The notes below the pieces were generated by a model. That model had not been told where the DNA came from. It saw only the letters and a list, made by a program, of their open reading frames with translations, and did no database searches. Positions 14,524 through 22,525 of a DNA stretch of 32,865 nt are shown here, in pieces (within the stretch, counting starts at the first letter, position 1; each line of letters begins with the position of its first letter). Location of the stretch: NCBI GenBank assembly GCA_045586785.1, contig JAZNBA010000096.1:1-32865 (forward strand). The letters are read 5' to 3'. The stretch is from UMGS1002 sp045586785 (lineage in GTDB: Bacteria; Bacillota; Clostridia; Oscillospirales; CAG-272). The position numbers and the translations under genes were made by a program.

Positions 14524-15456
14524 ATGAAGAAATTTATTATTATGCCCGATATTACCTGTGACCTGTCAGAGCAGATACGCGACTACTTCGGACTTGAGGA
14601 TTATATACGCGGTCATGTCCATATAAATGATAAGAGCCTCGCGACAACGCTGGACTGGAGCAATATTGACCGCGAAACTTTTTATAAGACGCTGTCCGAC
14701 AAAAAAAGCACCGTCAGCAGCGCGGCGGCAAGCCCCGAGGAGTATTATCTGGCTTTCGGGAAATACGCTGAGCAGGGATACGATATTCTCAGTATGTCCA
14801 TATCTTCCGCGATAAGCGGAACTTATAATATTGCCGTGTCCGCCGCGGAGCGCATAAAGCAGGATTACCCCGACTGCAACATTTACTGTCTTGACACGTG
14901 CCGTATGTCGGGCTCGTTTGGTCTGCTTGTTGCATACGCGTGCGAGCTGAAGTCCCGGGGCAAGACTTTTGAGCAGGTGATCGAATGGCTGGAGCAAAAC
15001 AAGTCCCGCGTTCACCAGATGGGCCCCATTGACGACTTGACGGTAGTTGCGCGCCGCGGACAAATATCGGCCGGCAAAGCGGTCATGGGCAACTTGGTTG
15101 GCATCAAGCCTATGGGCGACTGCAATGCGAGCGGTTACGTTTCGGTGCTTGCCAAGGCAAAGGGCATCAAAAAGGCGCTCAATGCTACGGCGCAGTACCT
15201 CAAGGAGTTAGCTGTGGACGTGGAAGAGCAGTATATCTTTATTATGCACAGCAACCGAGAAAAGTTCGCCATGACGCTCAAGGAGCTGGTGGAGAGCGCG
15301 GTCAACTGCAAAAAAGTGTTTGTCAGCGACGTATTCAGCGGCTGCGGAACAAATATCGGAGAGGGAATGATCAGCCTTTACTTTTTGGGCGAGCCTATTA
15401 CCGACGATATGACAAAGGAAAAACAGACGCTTGAGCGCCTACTCAATGATAAATAA
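14524..15456 (+). CDS. DegV family fatty-acid-binding protein
   Basis: A 310-residue two-domain EDD-fold protein. The N-terminal domain begins with IMPDITCDLS, and the lipid carboxylate-binding motif appears as SMSISSAISGTYN around residues 97-109. The second domain carries DDLTVVARRGQISAGKAVMGNLVGIKP, the hallmark DegV segment (usually L-x-x-L-x-x-G-R-I). Family members such as FakB bind a fatty acid and present it to the kinase FakA for phosphorylation and entry into phospholipid synthesis. No FakA gene is in this window. ATG 14524 follows a GGTGG ribosome site. It is first in a probable operon with a GPH transporter and an alpha/beta hydrolase, and lies 3 kb from the acyl-transfer operon. 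Confidence 0.9.
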   Translation: MKKFIIMPDITCDLSEQIRDYFGLEDYIRGHVHINDKSLATTLDWSNIDRETFYKTLSDKKSTVSSAAASPEEYYLAFGKYAEQGYDILSMSISSAISGTYNIAVSAAERIKQDYPDCNIYCLDTCRMSGSFGLLVAYACELKSRGKTFEQVIEWLEQNKSRVHQMGPIDDLTVVARRGQISAGKAVMGNLVGIKPMGDCNASGYVSVLAKAKGIKKALNATAQYLKELAVDVEEQYIFIMHSNREKFAMTLKELVESAVNCKKVFVSDVFSGCGTNIGEGMISLYFLGEPITDDMTKEKQTLERLLNDK

Positions 15457-15489
15457 AAATTTTATTACATTTCGAGTCGGGAGGCAATT

Positions 15490-16824
15490 ATGAAAAAGAT
15501 AACAAGCAGAAAAAAGCTTGCTCTTTACGGGTGCTCGGGTATGGGTGTCAATATGCTGACGCTTATGGTGGGCTCATATTTGTGCAGTGCACTGCTGGTA
15601 GGCGGATTTGAGGAACACGTCGAGTCGTGGACTTATCTCAATCGCGACCTTGTTGTGGCAGGGCTGTGGGCGGTGCTGGTCTTTTTGGCAAAAGCGCTGG
15701 ACGGCATTATTGATCTGCCGCTGGCGTCCTTCGCGGACAGACTGAACACTAAATTCGGCCGCAGAAAGACGGCTATACTGCTGGGCTTTGTGCCTATGAT
15801 AATTTCGTATCTGCTGTTTCTCGTGCCGCTGAACTCCGAGGCGACGCTGCTCAATACAGTATGGTTTGGTGTACTGCTTTGCGTTTTTTATACGTTTTAC
15901 ACGCTGACAATGCTTACGTTCTATGCGACCTTCTCGGAAATATGCGAAAGTGAGCAGGATACCGTGTTTATTTCCAACATTAAATCTATATGCGACGTGG
16001 TATACTTCATTTTGGGCTTTGCGCTGGTGCCTGTCTTTGTGGGCATGGGCATCAACATCCGCATTGTCGCGCTGATCTTCCTGCCTCTCTCGCTTACTAT
16101 GCTTATTCCGCTGTTTCTGCTCAAGGAAAACGACGAGGATGACGAGCAGAGAAGCGTCAGATCGCTGACTTTGGGGCGCGCTATGGTTACGTCATTTAAG
16201 AACAAGTCGTTTATTTACTGGATGTTTACGACCTCTGTAATGACTATCGGTCTGCAGCTGTTTTTAGGCGGCATCAACGAGCTGTTTTCCTCCACGGGAC
16301 TCAATATGACGGTGGTAATGGCGTCTTCCTTTGTTCCCGTTCCGTTCACTTTGATACTTTATAATTATATTGTAAAGCGTAAGGGCCTGGCGTTTGCTTA
16401 CAGATACGTTTTATCCGTATTTTCTATCGGTATGATGGTAATGTTTGTGTGCAACGTAAATTCGGATAATATGTCGAAGCTGGCGTTGACGCTTGTGGCA
16501 ATACTGGGCGGCGTTTTCGTGTCCTTTGCCATCGGCGCGTTTTTCTCCATTACGTATACAGTGCCTACCCATCTTGCGCAGCGTGAGTTCGAGCAGACGG
16601 GCAAGACGGTTGCCACCATGTTCTTCGCTGTTCAGGGCGTATTTGAGGGCGTGGCGTCGGGTATTGCTACGGGACTGATACTTGTCGCGCTGAAAAATTT
16701 TGAAAAAATTTCGCTGTTGCCCATTATCGTCGCGGTTTGCTGTATGACAGCGTTCTGTATGTCATTCGGCTTTAATAAAACCGTGGCACTTATGGGAAAG
16801 GACGGCAAGGGATCTGATAAATGA
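15490..16824 (+). CDS. MFS transporter of the glycoside-pentoside-hexuronide (MelB-like) type
   Basis: This 444-residue membrane protein has about 12 hydrophobic segments. LDGIIDLPLASFADRLNTKFGRRKT near residues 75-100 is the GPH-type DxxDxxxGxxxDxxxxxxGRRR loop between segments 2 and 3. Family members are cation symporters for sugars, but the family also includes the eukaryotic lysophospholipid carrier MFSD2A, so a lipid cargo cannot be excluded. It is a paralogue of the transporter at 22526 (matching loop and GMNMT/GLQLFLGG-type segments). GGGAGG precedes the ATG; the next gene overlaps its stop by four bases (ATGA), so the two are translationally coupled. Confidence 0.87.
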   Translation: MKKITSRKKLALYGCSGMGVNMLTLMVGSYLCSALLVGGFEEHVESWTYLNRDLVVAGLWAVLVFLAKALDGIIDLPLASFADRLNTKFGRRKTAILLGFVPMIISYLLFLVPLNSEATLLNTVWFGVLLCVFYTFYTLTMLTFYATFSEICESEQDTVFISNIKSICDVVYFILGFALVPVFVGMGINIRIVALIFLPLSLTMLIPLFLLKENDEDDEQRSVRSLTLGRAMVTSFKNKSFIYWMFTTSVMTIGLQLFLGGINELFSSTGLNMTVVMASSFVPVPFTLILYNYIVKRKGLAFAYRYVLSVFSIGMMVMFVCNVNSDNMSKLALTLVAILGGVFVSFAIGAFFSITYTVPTHLAQREFEQTGKTVATMFFAVQGVFEGVASGIATGLILVALKNFEKISLLPIIVAVCCMTAFCMSFGFNKTVALMGKDGKGSDK

Positions 16825-17780
16825 TAGATTTTTTTACAAGCCCTGTGTTTTTGTGGGTCGCGGGCATTATTGTGGGTTCGGGACTCGTAATGTGGATAGT
16901 GTCGTATTTTGTGGCATCTTATATAGTTTACAATCACACGCTGCGCAAGCGGAACAAAAATATTTGGGGGCGCGAGGACATTGAGCACATAGCCGACTAT
17001 CAGCAGCCTATGTACAGGACAGGTGCCGAGTGGGCGCGTGATAACGCGGCGCGCAAGACTGACGTGCACATTGTCCGCGACGGACTCAACCTGTACGGCG
17101 AATATTACGATTTCGGACATGAGCGTTGCGCAGTCATTTTGTCGGGCAGGACCGAGAGCCTGAGATACGGCTATTATTTCGCCATTCCGTATGCAAATAA
17201 CGGCTGCAACGTGCTTGTTATCGACCCCCGTGCTCACGGACTCAGCGACGGCGAATTTAATACCGTTGGATTTGAGGAAAGCCGTGACGCGGTGGCGTGG
17301 CTGAACTATATGCGGGACGAGTTCAATATCAAGTCCTTCGTTCTGCACGGCATATGTATCGGCGCGGCGACGGGTATGTTCGCCCTTAACAACGAGGATT
17401 GCCCCGACTGCGTGGACGGTATCGTTACCGAGGGTATGTTCCCCAACTTTTCGGAGTCGGTGAAAAATCATATGATCGAGCAGAAGCGGCCTGTGTTTAT
17501 CACATTGGGACTTATCGACCGCTGGATGATACATTATACGGGACATTCCATGAAATACGGTCCGCTGGATATAATCGCGGGCATCGAAACGCCGCTTCTC
17601 ATGCTTCACAGCCGCGAGGATCTGTATTCCACTCCCGAATACGCGCAAAAGCTGTATGACGCATCGGGAGCAGTCACCAAAAAGCTGGTTTGGTTTGAGC
17701 ACGGACGCCACTCCATGCTGCGCCCCACCGACACCGAGCTTTATGATAGATCCATAGCGCAGTTCCTGTCTGAGATATAA
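16821..17780 (+). CDS. Membrane-anchored alpha/beta hydrolase with Cys at the nucleophile elbow
   Basis: 319 residues. An N-terminal hydrophobic segment (about 5-35) anchors it; the remainder is an alpha/beta hydrolase with LVIDPRAHGLSDG, the elbow HGICIGAATG, a likely acid in LHSREDLYSTPEYA and the catalytic His in FEHGRHSML. Residue 179 at the elbow is Cys, where most relatives (YqkD-type hydrolases with G-x-S-x-G) have Ser. The codon is TGT at 17355-17357, one base change from a Ser codon. Cys nucleophiles occur in a few members, such as dienelactone hydrolase. Activity may therefore be altered or lost. Its start overlaps the MFS stop by four bases, linking it to that transporter; a deacylating role on transported material is conceivable but unproven. 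Confidence 0.82.
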   Translation: MIDFFTSPVFLWVAGIIVGSGLVMWIVSYFVASYIVYNHTLRKRNKNIWGREDIEHIADYQQPMYRTGAEWARDNAARKTDVHIVRDGLNLYGEYYDFGHERCAVILSGRTESLRYGYYFAIPYANNGCNVLVIDPRAHGLSDGEFNTVGFEESRDAVAWLNYMRDEFNIKSFVLHGICIGAATGMFALNNEDCPDCVDGIVTEGMFPNFSESVKNHMIEQKRPVFITLGLIDRWMIHYTGHSMKYGPLDIIAGIETPLLMLHSREDLYSTPEYAQKLYDASGAVTKKLVWFEHGRHSMLRPTDTELYDRSIAQFLSEI

Positions 17781-17796
17781 AGCCAATTAAAACCTC

Positions 17797-17825
17797 TTGA
17801 CAATTAAGTCAAAGAGTGATAAAAT
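17797..17825 (+). promoter_or_regulatory. Promoter of the small TM2-like gene
   Basis: TTGACA (17797-17802), 17 bases, TAAAAT (17820-17825), starting 17 bases after the hydrolase stop. Confidence 0.8.
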
Positions 17826-17857
17826 TATTTTACAATCTTATTTTAGGAGGCATTCTA

Positions 17858-18106
17858 ATGGATAACAAAGTTCTTTACGGCATTATGTGCATTATTTTCA
17901 ACTCTATCGGCGTTCCTTGCTTTATGAGAGGCGACGTTAAGACCGGTATTCTGAGAATAGTTTTGGGCTGTGTGACCTTCGGCGTTATCGGAACGATAAA
18001 CTCTATCATGGGCATCATTCTCGGCATCAAGGTGCTTTGCATGTCTGACGCTCAGTTCGCAGAGCAGAAGGATACTCTGGTTATGGGTATTCCCAAGGGC
18101 AGATAA
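17858..18106 (+). CDS. Small membrane protein, TM2-domain-like
   Basis: 82 residues from ATG 17858 with TAGGAGG at 17844-17850. Two hydrophobic helices are joined by a short polar turn: YGIMCIIFNSIGVPCFMRG, then KTGILRIVLGCVTFGVIG, then a third hydrophobic stretch IMGIILGIKVLCMSD. The G-x-x-x-F-x-x-G and TGILR pattern matches TM2-domain proteins, whose function is poorly known. The C-terminal 20 residues are polar (DAQFAEQKDTLVMG). It has its own promoter and a strong terminator, so it is a monocistronic, probably well expressed gene. Confidence 0.75.
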   Translation: MDNKVLYGIMCIIFNSIGVPCFMRGDVKTGILRIVLGCVTFGVIGTINSIMGIILGIKVLCMSDAQFAEQKDTLVMGIPKGR

Positions 18107-18126
18107 TTTTTGAAAAACATAAAAAC

Positions 18127-18177
18127 AAAAGAGAGAGTAATGCGGAAACAAAATTCCGCAAAGCTCTCTCTTTTATG
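18127..18177 (+). terminator. Terminator after the TM2-like gene
   Basis: Two-part stem: outer AAAAGAGAGAG/CTCTCTCTTTT and inner TGCGGAA/TTCCGCA, then a T-rich tail. It lies 20 bases after the stop. Confidence 0.85.
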
Positions 18178-18188
18178 CTTTTTTATAA

Positions 18189-18407
18189 GTGATATTCTTT
18201 GCTGACGCAAAGAGTGATATTTTTGCTGCGCAAAAGTGATATTGAAGCCTATGGCTTCAGTGATATTCTATTCGCCTCTAAGCCTCGCAACACTCGCTGC
18301 GCGAGCAGCGAATACCACTCGGCGTAAGCCGAATATAACTGCGAAGCAATATAACTCGCCGCAGGCGAATAGAACTGGCGCGATACTCCGATAAGAGTAT
18401 CACGCCA
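18189..18407. repeat. Hairpin array 2: two inverted halves of linker-joined palindromes
   Basis: Left half (+): GTGATAT linkers at 18189, 18214, 18236 and 18260 separate palindromes with arms TCTTTGC (18196-18213), TTTTGC (18221-18235) and TGAAGCC (18243-18259). Right half, same design on the minus strand: palindromes with arms TCGCTGC (18294-18311), TCGGC (18319-18332), TGC (18340-18348), TCGCC (18356-18368) and a 13-base arm beginning TGGCG (18376-18407). They are joined by ATACCAC, ATATAAC, ATATAAC and ATAGAAC, which read GTGGTAT, GTTATAT, GTTATAT and GTTCTAT in reverse. The junction is 18267-18293. The array fills the gap between two convergent transcripts. Confidence 0.9.
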
Positions 18408-18427
18408 AACGCTCTGTTCTTGTTTTT

Positions 18428-19441
18428 TTATATTTTACTCAAAAGATCGACCTCATATGTGCGCACAACGTCGGGTGTTTCGGTGGCGACCGAGAGGGCA
18501 TATTCGCGCTCGTTCAGCGTTAGTATTCTTGTGTTTACCTTGCCGCTGAGCGTGTCGTGATCCATGGGTACGAATGCGCTTCCGCTTCCGTAAGCCTTGA
18601 AAAGACTTTCCTTGGCAGACCACTTTTCCAGTAAAAAGCGGGGACGGTCGGAGTCGGGTGTATTTTCGTAAAGCTCAAGCTCGGACTCATTCAATATTTT
18701 TTGCGCCATGCGGTCGCGCAGGGCAGGGCGGTCGGCTTCAATATCCACGCCCACCTCGGCTCTCGACACGGCAACCGCTACCGCGCCGTCGCAATGCGAC
18801 AGCGAGAAAAAGCATTTTTCCGTGGTCCACTTACCGTGCTCGTTTTTTGAGAACGCCATATCCTTCATTTTAAAGCCGAAGGAGCGCTCCAGCGCGTATT
18901 CAAGCAACTTCCATACGCACCATTTTTCTGTCTTGACGCGCTCATTTGTCACCCCATCAAGCTCGGCTTGACGTTCGGGCGGATAAAGCTTAGTCAATTC
19001 GGGCGAAGCGAGGATGCGTGCCACGTATACGTCTGCTACGGGAAGTGAGCGGAACAGGGCGCGGACGTCGGCAGTCTGGGAGCAATACGGCTTGCCCGTG
19101 ACGCAGTCGTAGGCAAAATGCTCGCAGTTGTTGTAAAGTATATTGTAGCCCCGCGTGCCTAACTTTGAGCGCGCGTACTCGATGGCCTTTGCGGGACGGC
19201 GGTTTTTGCGGCGCTCGGCTCGGTCAAACTCCGCCACCTCAAGAAATCCGCCGCACAAAAACGTGTCCACATCGGAGCAGCATACCTCGATGTCGGTGTC
19301 CTTGAGTCCCTGCCGTGCTACGGGTGCAAGACCAAACTGAATTATCTCACTCTCACTGACAAACACGCCGTAATGATATATACTGCCCGCCTTGACGCGC
19401 ACCATGTCGCCCGACGCGGGGGTTTTCAGTGTCCACTTCAT
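18428..19441 (-). CDS. Fusion of LRAT-type acyltransferase/hydrolase domain and Sfp-type phosphopantetheinyl transferase
   Basis: 337 residues. Residues 1-116 form an LRAT (NlpC/P60-related) domain: GDMVRVKAGSIYHYGVFV with catalytic His23, then NNCEHFAYD with the nucleophile Cys106. LRAT/HRASLS proteins move acyl groups to and from phospholipids or act as phospholipases A. Residues about 170-337 form an Sfp-type PPTase: SLSHCDGAVAVAVS, GVDIEADRP (231-239) and WSAKESLFKAYG (274-285) hold the Mg and CoA residues. The PPTase half should convert apo to holo carriers, with the two carriers of this operon as the obvious targets. ATG 19441 overlaps the ACP stop (ATGA). I do not recall this domain pair being described. 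A two-gene mis-join is unlikely because the frame is open throughout. Confidence 0.87.
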   Translation of the reverse strand: MKWTLKTPASGDMVRVKAGSIYHYGVFVSESEIIQFGLAPVARQGLKDTDIEVCCSDVDTFLCGGFLEVAEFDRAERRKNRRPAKAIEYARSKLGTRGYNILYNNCEHFAYDCVTGKPYCSQTADVRALFRSLPVADVYVARILASPELTKLYPPERQAELDGVTNERVKTEKWCVWKLLEYALERSFGFKMKDMAFSKNEHGKWTTEKCFFSLSHCDGAVAVAVSRAEVGVDIEADRPALRDRMAQKILNESELELYENTPDSDRPRFLLEKWSAKESLFKAYGSGSAFVPMDHDTLSGKVNTRILTLNEREYALSVATETPDVVRTYEVDLLSKI

Positions 19442-19698
19442 CAGTTTATCTGCTGTTCGATGTAATCTATAACGTCGCCGATGGTCTTGAAGTCACCGAA
19501 GCCTACGTTTTCGAACTCTATTCCGAAGAATTCCTCGATAGCTATGACTACGTAAAGCACACCGACAGAGTTAAGTCCCAGGTCTGTAACAAGGTTTGAG
19601 GATTCGTCAAGTGTGGCTACGTCGGGCATACGTTCACGCATGACCATTTTCATTATATCTGTCAGCTTTTCTTTGATTTCATTTCTTGAGAGTGCCAT
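19441..19698 (-). CDS. Discrete acyl carrier protein
   Basis: 85 residues from ATG 19698 (a TTG at 19713 would add five). Four-helix carrier fold with TDLGLNSVGVLYVV; Ser44 is the predicted phosphopantetheine attachment site. Net acidic composition (FFGIEFENVGFGDFKTIGDVIDYIEQQ) fits the family. The gene overlaps the end of the AMP-ligase gene by 20 bases and ends in an ATGA overlap with the LRAT-PPTase gene, so ligase, carrier and activating enzyme should be made together. In this operon it probably carries an acyl chain between the ligase and the PlsC or LRAT enzymes. It is unlikely to be the housekeeping AcpP because its neighbours are not fab genes. Confidence 0.9.
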   Translation of the reverse strand: MALSRNEIKEKLTDIMKMVMRERMPDVATLDESSNLVTDLGLNSVGVLYVVIAIEEFFGIEFENVGFGDFKTIGDVIDYIEQQIN

Positions 19699-21196
19699 TT
19701 TCCTGTCTCGCAATCTTCATCGCGGGAGTGCGGATAAAATCGCTGTCCCTGATGATAAATTTGTTTATTTTTTCGAACGCGGGCAAGGTTTCGTTGACCG
19801 CGCGCAGTTTTTCGTTCAGATATTCGCCTATGTTCTCCACGCCTTGCGCTTTTATTGCCGCCATACGGGGAACGACCTCAAGTATGAGCTGCTGAACACC
19901 GTCCTCGGTAATGTCGTAAACCAGGCAGTCCTGAACGCAGTCCAGGGCGTAGAACTTGACCTCAAGCTCGGCGGGGGAAATGTTTTCGCCCGAGGCGAGC
20001 ACGATTATTTCTTTTGTACGGCCGGTAATGTAAAGGAAGCCGTCCTCGTCGAAGCGGACAAGGTCGCCTGTCTTGAACCAGCCGTCCTCGTAAGCCACGG
20101 CATTTTCCTCGTCGCCGAAGTAGCCGTCCATCATGTTGACGCCACGGAGCCACAGCTCGCCGTCAACTGTCTTATATTCCATTCCGGGGTAGATAAGACC
20201 GACAGATTCGGGCTTTTCAAGCGCCTCGGGGTTGCCGCTTACAAGGTTTGCGCTCTCGGTAAGACCGTAGCCGGGGCACAGCTGTATACCTAGCTTGTCA
20301 TACTCGCGGACAAGGTAGGGAGGAACAGCGGCGGCGCCGCATATGATAGTCTTCATATCCTCACCCAGCATATTTCGTCCGAACTGCTTGGACAGATTAA
20401 GTGCCATCTCGGCAAGGGCGGGAACAAATATCATAATGGTGGGACGGTGAACCGCAATATCCTTGAACATATTCTTGGGATTTTTGCAGATGAAAAGACT
20501 GCTGCCCGTGTAAAGTGAGGTCAGCGTGTTGCGGATAAGACCGAAAACGTGCGTCAGGGGCAGAACAAGGAAATATCTCTGCTCAAAAACCTCGCGGTAG
20601 CCGTAGCAACCGTTTTTGATGCCGCGCATAACGGCTCTGTGGGAAAGTCTTGCGCCCTTGCTCTTGCCTGTGGTACCGCCTGTGAAAATAACGGTGGAAA
20701 GGCTGTTGGTGTCGGGGGAAACAGCTTCGGTCGGGGCGTCAGCTGTTGTAGCAACGTCAATAAGTGAGAGCGCGGGGTTTTTCTCACGAGCGATGGCGAC
20801 ACCGGCATCAAGAGATGCGTCATAGACGATCGCTTTAAGTCCGAACTTCATAGAGCAACCGAAAATTGTCATAGCATCCAGGTGAGGAGGCAGCAGTACG
20901 GTGGCAACGCCGTAGGTGTTGGCAGCCATGTACGCCTTTATAAATCCTACCGAATTGGGGGCGAGAATACCGATAATGTCGCCTGTGCTCACGCCGTTAT
21001 CTTTGAGAACAGTTCTGAATTTGGCTATCTCGGCGTCAAGTGATGCGTATGTATGATCAACTCCGTTGTCGACGACGGCGCTCTTATCGCCGTAAGTATT
21101 GACGCTGTGCTGCCACATCTCGGTGAGATTGGCGAAATCCACTATTTTGGCAAAGCTTTGCGCGTCGGTGTATTTTTCAAATATGCTTGCGTTCAT
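19679..21196 (-). CDS. AMP-dependent acyl/aryl acid ligase (acyl-ACP synthetase candidate)
   Basis: A 505-residue ANL-superfamily enzyme. FTGGTTGKSKG at 171-181 is the P-loop-like A3 motif, GYGLTESAN is A5, WFKTGDLVRF is A7, GRTKEIIVLASGENISPAELE is the A8 hinge, and the final RTPAMKIAR supplies the A10 adenylating Lys. It should activate a carboxylic acid as acyl-AMP and pass it to a thiol. The carrier gene directly behind it, overlapping by 20 bases, suggests the thiol is holo-ACP rather than CoA. Length and motif spacing match stand-alone long-chain or aryl acid ligases, so chain type is not settled. ATG 21196 overlaps the stop of the upstream acyltransferase (ATGA). Confidence 0.88.
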   Translation of the reverse strand: MNASIFEKYTDAQSFAKIVDFANLTEMWQHSVNTYGDKSAVVDNGVDHTYASLDAEIAKFRTVLKDNGVSTGDIIGILAPNSVGFIKAYMAANTYGVATVLLPPHLDAMTIFGCSMKFGLKAIVYDASLDAGVAIAREKNPALSLIDVATTADAPTEAVSPDTNSLSTVIFTGGTTGKSKGARLSHRAVMRGIKNGCYGYREVFEQRYFLVLPLTHVFGLIRNTLTSLYTGSSLFICKNPKNMFKDIAVHRPTIMIFVPALAEMALNLSKQFGRNMLGEDMKTIICGAAAVPPYLVREYDKLGIQLCPGYGLTESANLVSGNPEALEKPESVGLIYPGMEYKTVDGELWLRGVNMMDGYFGDEENAVAYEDGWFKTGDLVRFDEDGFLYITGRTKEIIVLASGENISPAELEVKFYALDCVQDCLVYDITEDGVQQLILEVVPRMAAIKAQGVENIGEYLNEKLRAVNETLPAFEKINKFIIRDSDFIRTPAMKIARQENGTLKK

Positions 21197-21921
21197 TTGG
21201 AAGTTACCTCCTCTTTTACCTCGTCAGCTGTTTTTGGCTGCGAGCCTTTCTTGTTATATTTGGAATAATAAATTTCTTTCAGCTCCTGTTCTTTGTCGTG
21301 AACAAGGTCGGCAACGCGGTTGAGCTCGTCTACCGTGGGCATGATGCCGCACTTCTCGCGCACGTTTATTGGCTGTCCCACAATTGTGGTGCGGCGTCCA
21401 TACCAATTATCGGGGGGGACAAGATATATGGGTAATATGGGGACATTTGCGGTGTTCGCCATAAGTATCATACCCGATTTGAAGGCAAGCATGTCATCCG
21501 ACTCAAAATTGAGCCGTCCCTCGGGGAAAATGCAGATGACCTTGCCGCGCTTTAAGCGGCGTGTGACTTCGTGGAAGGAGTCCAGGCTGAAATTTTCCTT
21601 ATCCACCTTGATGCACCGCATATTTTCAAACAGCCATCGTTTGCCGGGGGTGTCGTAAAGGTCCTTGGTAGCCAGCGAAAAGACGCGGCGCCGCCAGAAC
21701 ACGCAAAGTATAACTATAGGGTCAAAAAAGCTGCAATGGTTGGCGGATATCATAAACCCGCCTTTTGTTTTGGGCTTGCCGAAGGGGTAAATTACGCGTG
21801 GACGTATCCACAGCAGAGTGGGCAGTGCGCCCGTAACCTTGGCAAAGTCGTATAAAAAGCAGTCGTAGGACTCACCTTTTTTCTTGTTTTTCTTTTTCTT
21901 CAAGTCTTTGGATGAGCTCAA
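21193..21921 (-). CDS. PlsC-type 1-acylglycerol-3-phosphate acyltransferase family protein (1)
   Basis: 242 residues starting at TTG 21921, which has AAGGGGG 7 bases upstream; no in-frame ATG fits as well. After a very basic head (KDLKKKKNKKKG) comes the HX4D catalytic motif as NHCSFFDP (His62, Asp67), then the glycerol-phosphate-binding loop FPEGRLN (132-138). These are blocks I and III of the PlsC family, which transfer an acyl chain from ACP or CoA to a lysolipid or other alcohol at the inner membrane face. Its 5' end overlaps the second acyltransferase gene by 50 bases. The tail (about 220-242) is rich in Lys and Glu. Confidence 0.87.
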   Translation of the reverse strand: MSSSKDLKKKKNKKKGESYDCFLYDFAKVTGALPTLLWIRPRVIYPFGKPKTKGGFMISANHCSFFDPIVILCVFWRRRVFSLATKDLYDTPGKRWLFENMRCIKVDKENFSLDSFHEVTRRLKRGKVICIFPEGRLNFESDDMLAFKSGMILMANTANVPILPIYLVPPDNWYGRRTTIVGQPINVREKCGIMPTVDELNRVADLVHDKEQELKEIYYSKYNKKGSQPKTADEVKEEVTSK

Positions 21922-22519
21922 TTATTTTCCCCCTTACGTGTGAAGTAATATTTGCTATGTTTTGTCTTTCGGAAAGCTCGTCGTTGTAAAGCGAACGCAC
22001 GTCAATGGGAGTGCCGATCATAACTCTCATACGCCGTTTTTCAAAAAAGTGACCGTTGTTGCAGATGGGTATGATAGGTGTGCCTGTTTGCAGAGCCAGA
22101 TATATTGCGCTGGGCTTGAATTCCAGCGGTCTTGACTCTTCCGGCAGAGGCAAGCGGGATTCGGGGTATATTTCAACCACGCCGCCGCGGTCGAGAATCT
22201 TGGCGCAGGTTGACATAAACGCGAAGTCGTGGGCGGCACGGTCTACCTTGATAGTTCCCAACGCACGCAGGAAAAAGCTCATGAAAACATTTTTTTCATA
22301 TAGTATCTCCGCTACGGCACAACGCAGCGTGCGGGAGGGAAAAGCAAACATGGTGACCGCGAAGTCATATACCGAGTTGTGGTTTGAAACCACAACTGCA
22401 CCGCCGCGTATGCGCCGCGACTGCACCTTTTTGTTTTCATAGTATGTTTTTGGGCGAAGCAGCAACACATATACGGGCCAGGCAGTTATTTTTACAAACC
22501 AGGTGAACAGAAAAGTCAT
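21872..22519 (-). CDS. PlsC-type acyltransferase family protein (2)
   Basis: 215 residues with an N-terminal hydrophobic stretch (MTFLFTWFVKITAWPVYVLL). The HX4D motif is NHNSVYDF (His47, Asp52). The second motif reads YPESRLP (118-124), with Ser in place of the usual Gly of PEG. It is only distantly similar to the neighbour at 21193, so the two probably differ in acceptor or in the position acylated. Starts 7 bases after the MFS gene. The C-terminus is helical and basic/acidic (IIELIQRLEEKEKQEKR). Part of the seven-gene acyl operon. Confidence 0.86.
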   Translation of the reverse strand: MTFLFTWFVKITAWPVYVLLLRPKTYYENKKVQSRRIRGGAVVVSNHNSVYDFAVTMFAFPSRTLRCAVAEILYEKNVFMSFFLRALGTIKVDRAAHDFAFMSTCAKILDRGGVVEIYPESRLPLPEESRPLEFKPSAIYLALQTGTPIIPICNNGHFFEKRRMRVMIGTPIDVRSLYNDELSERQNIANITSHVRGKIIELIQRLEEKEKQEKR

Positions 22520-22525
22520 ATATTT

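Noticed and set aside
18189..18407. CRISPR array, because of regularly spaced short repeats
   Set aside because: The repeated linker is only 7 bases, the intervening units are palindromes of variable length, and no cas gene is present.
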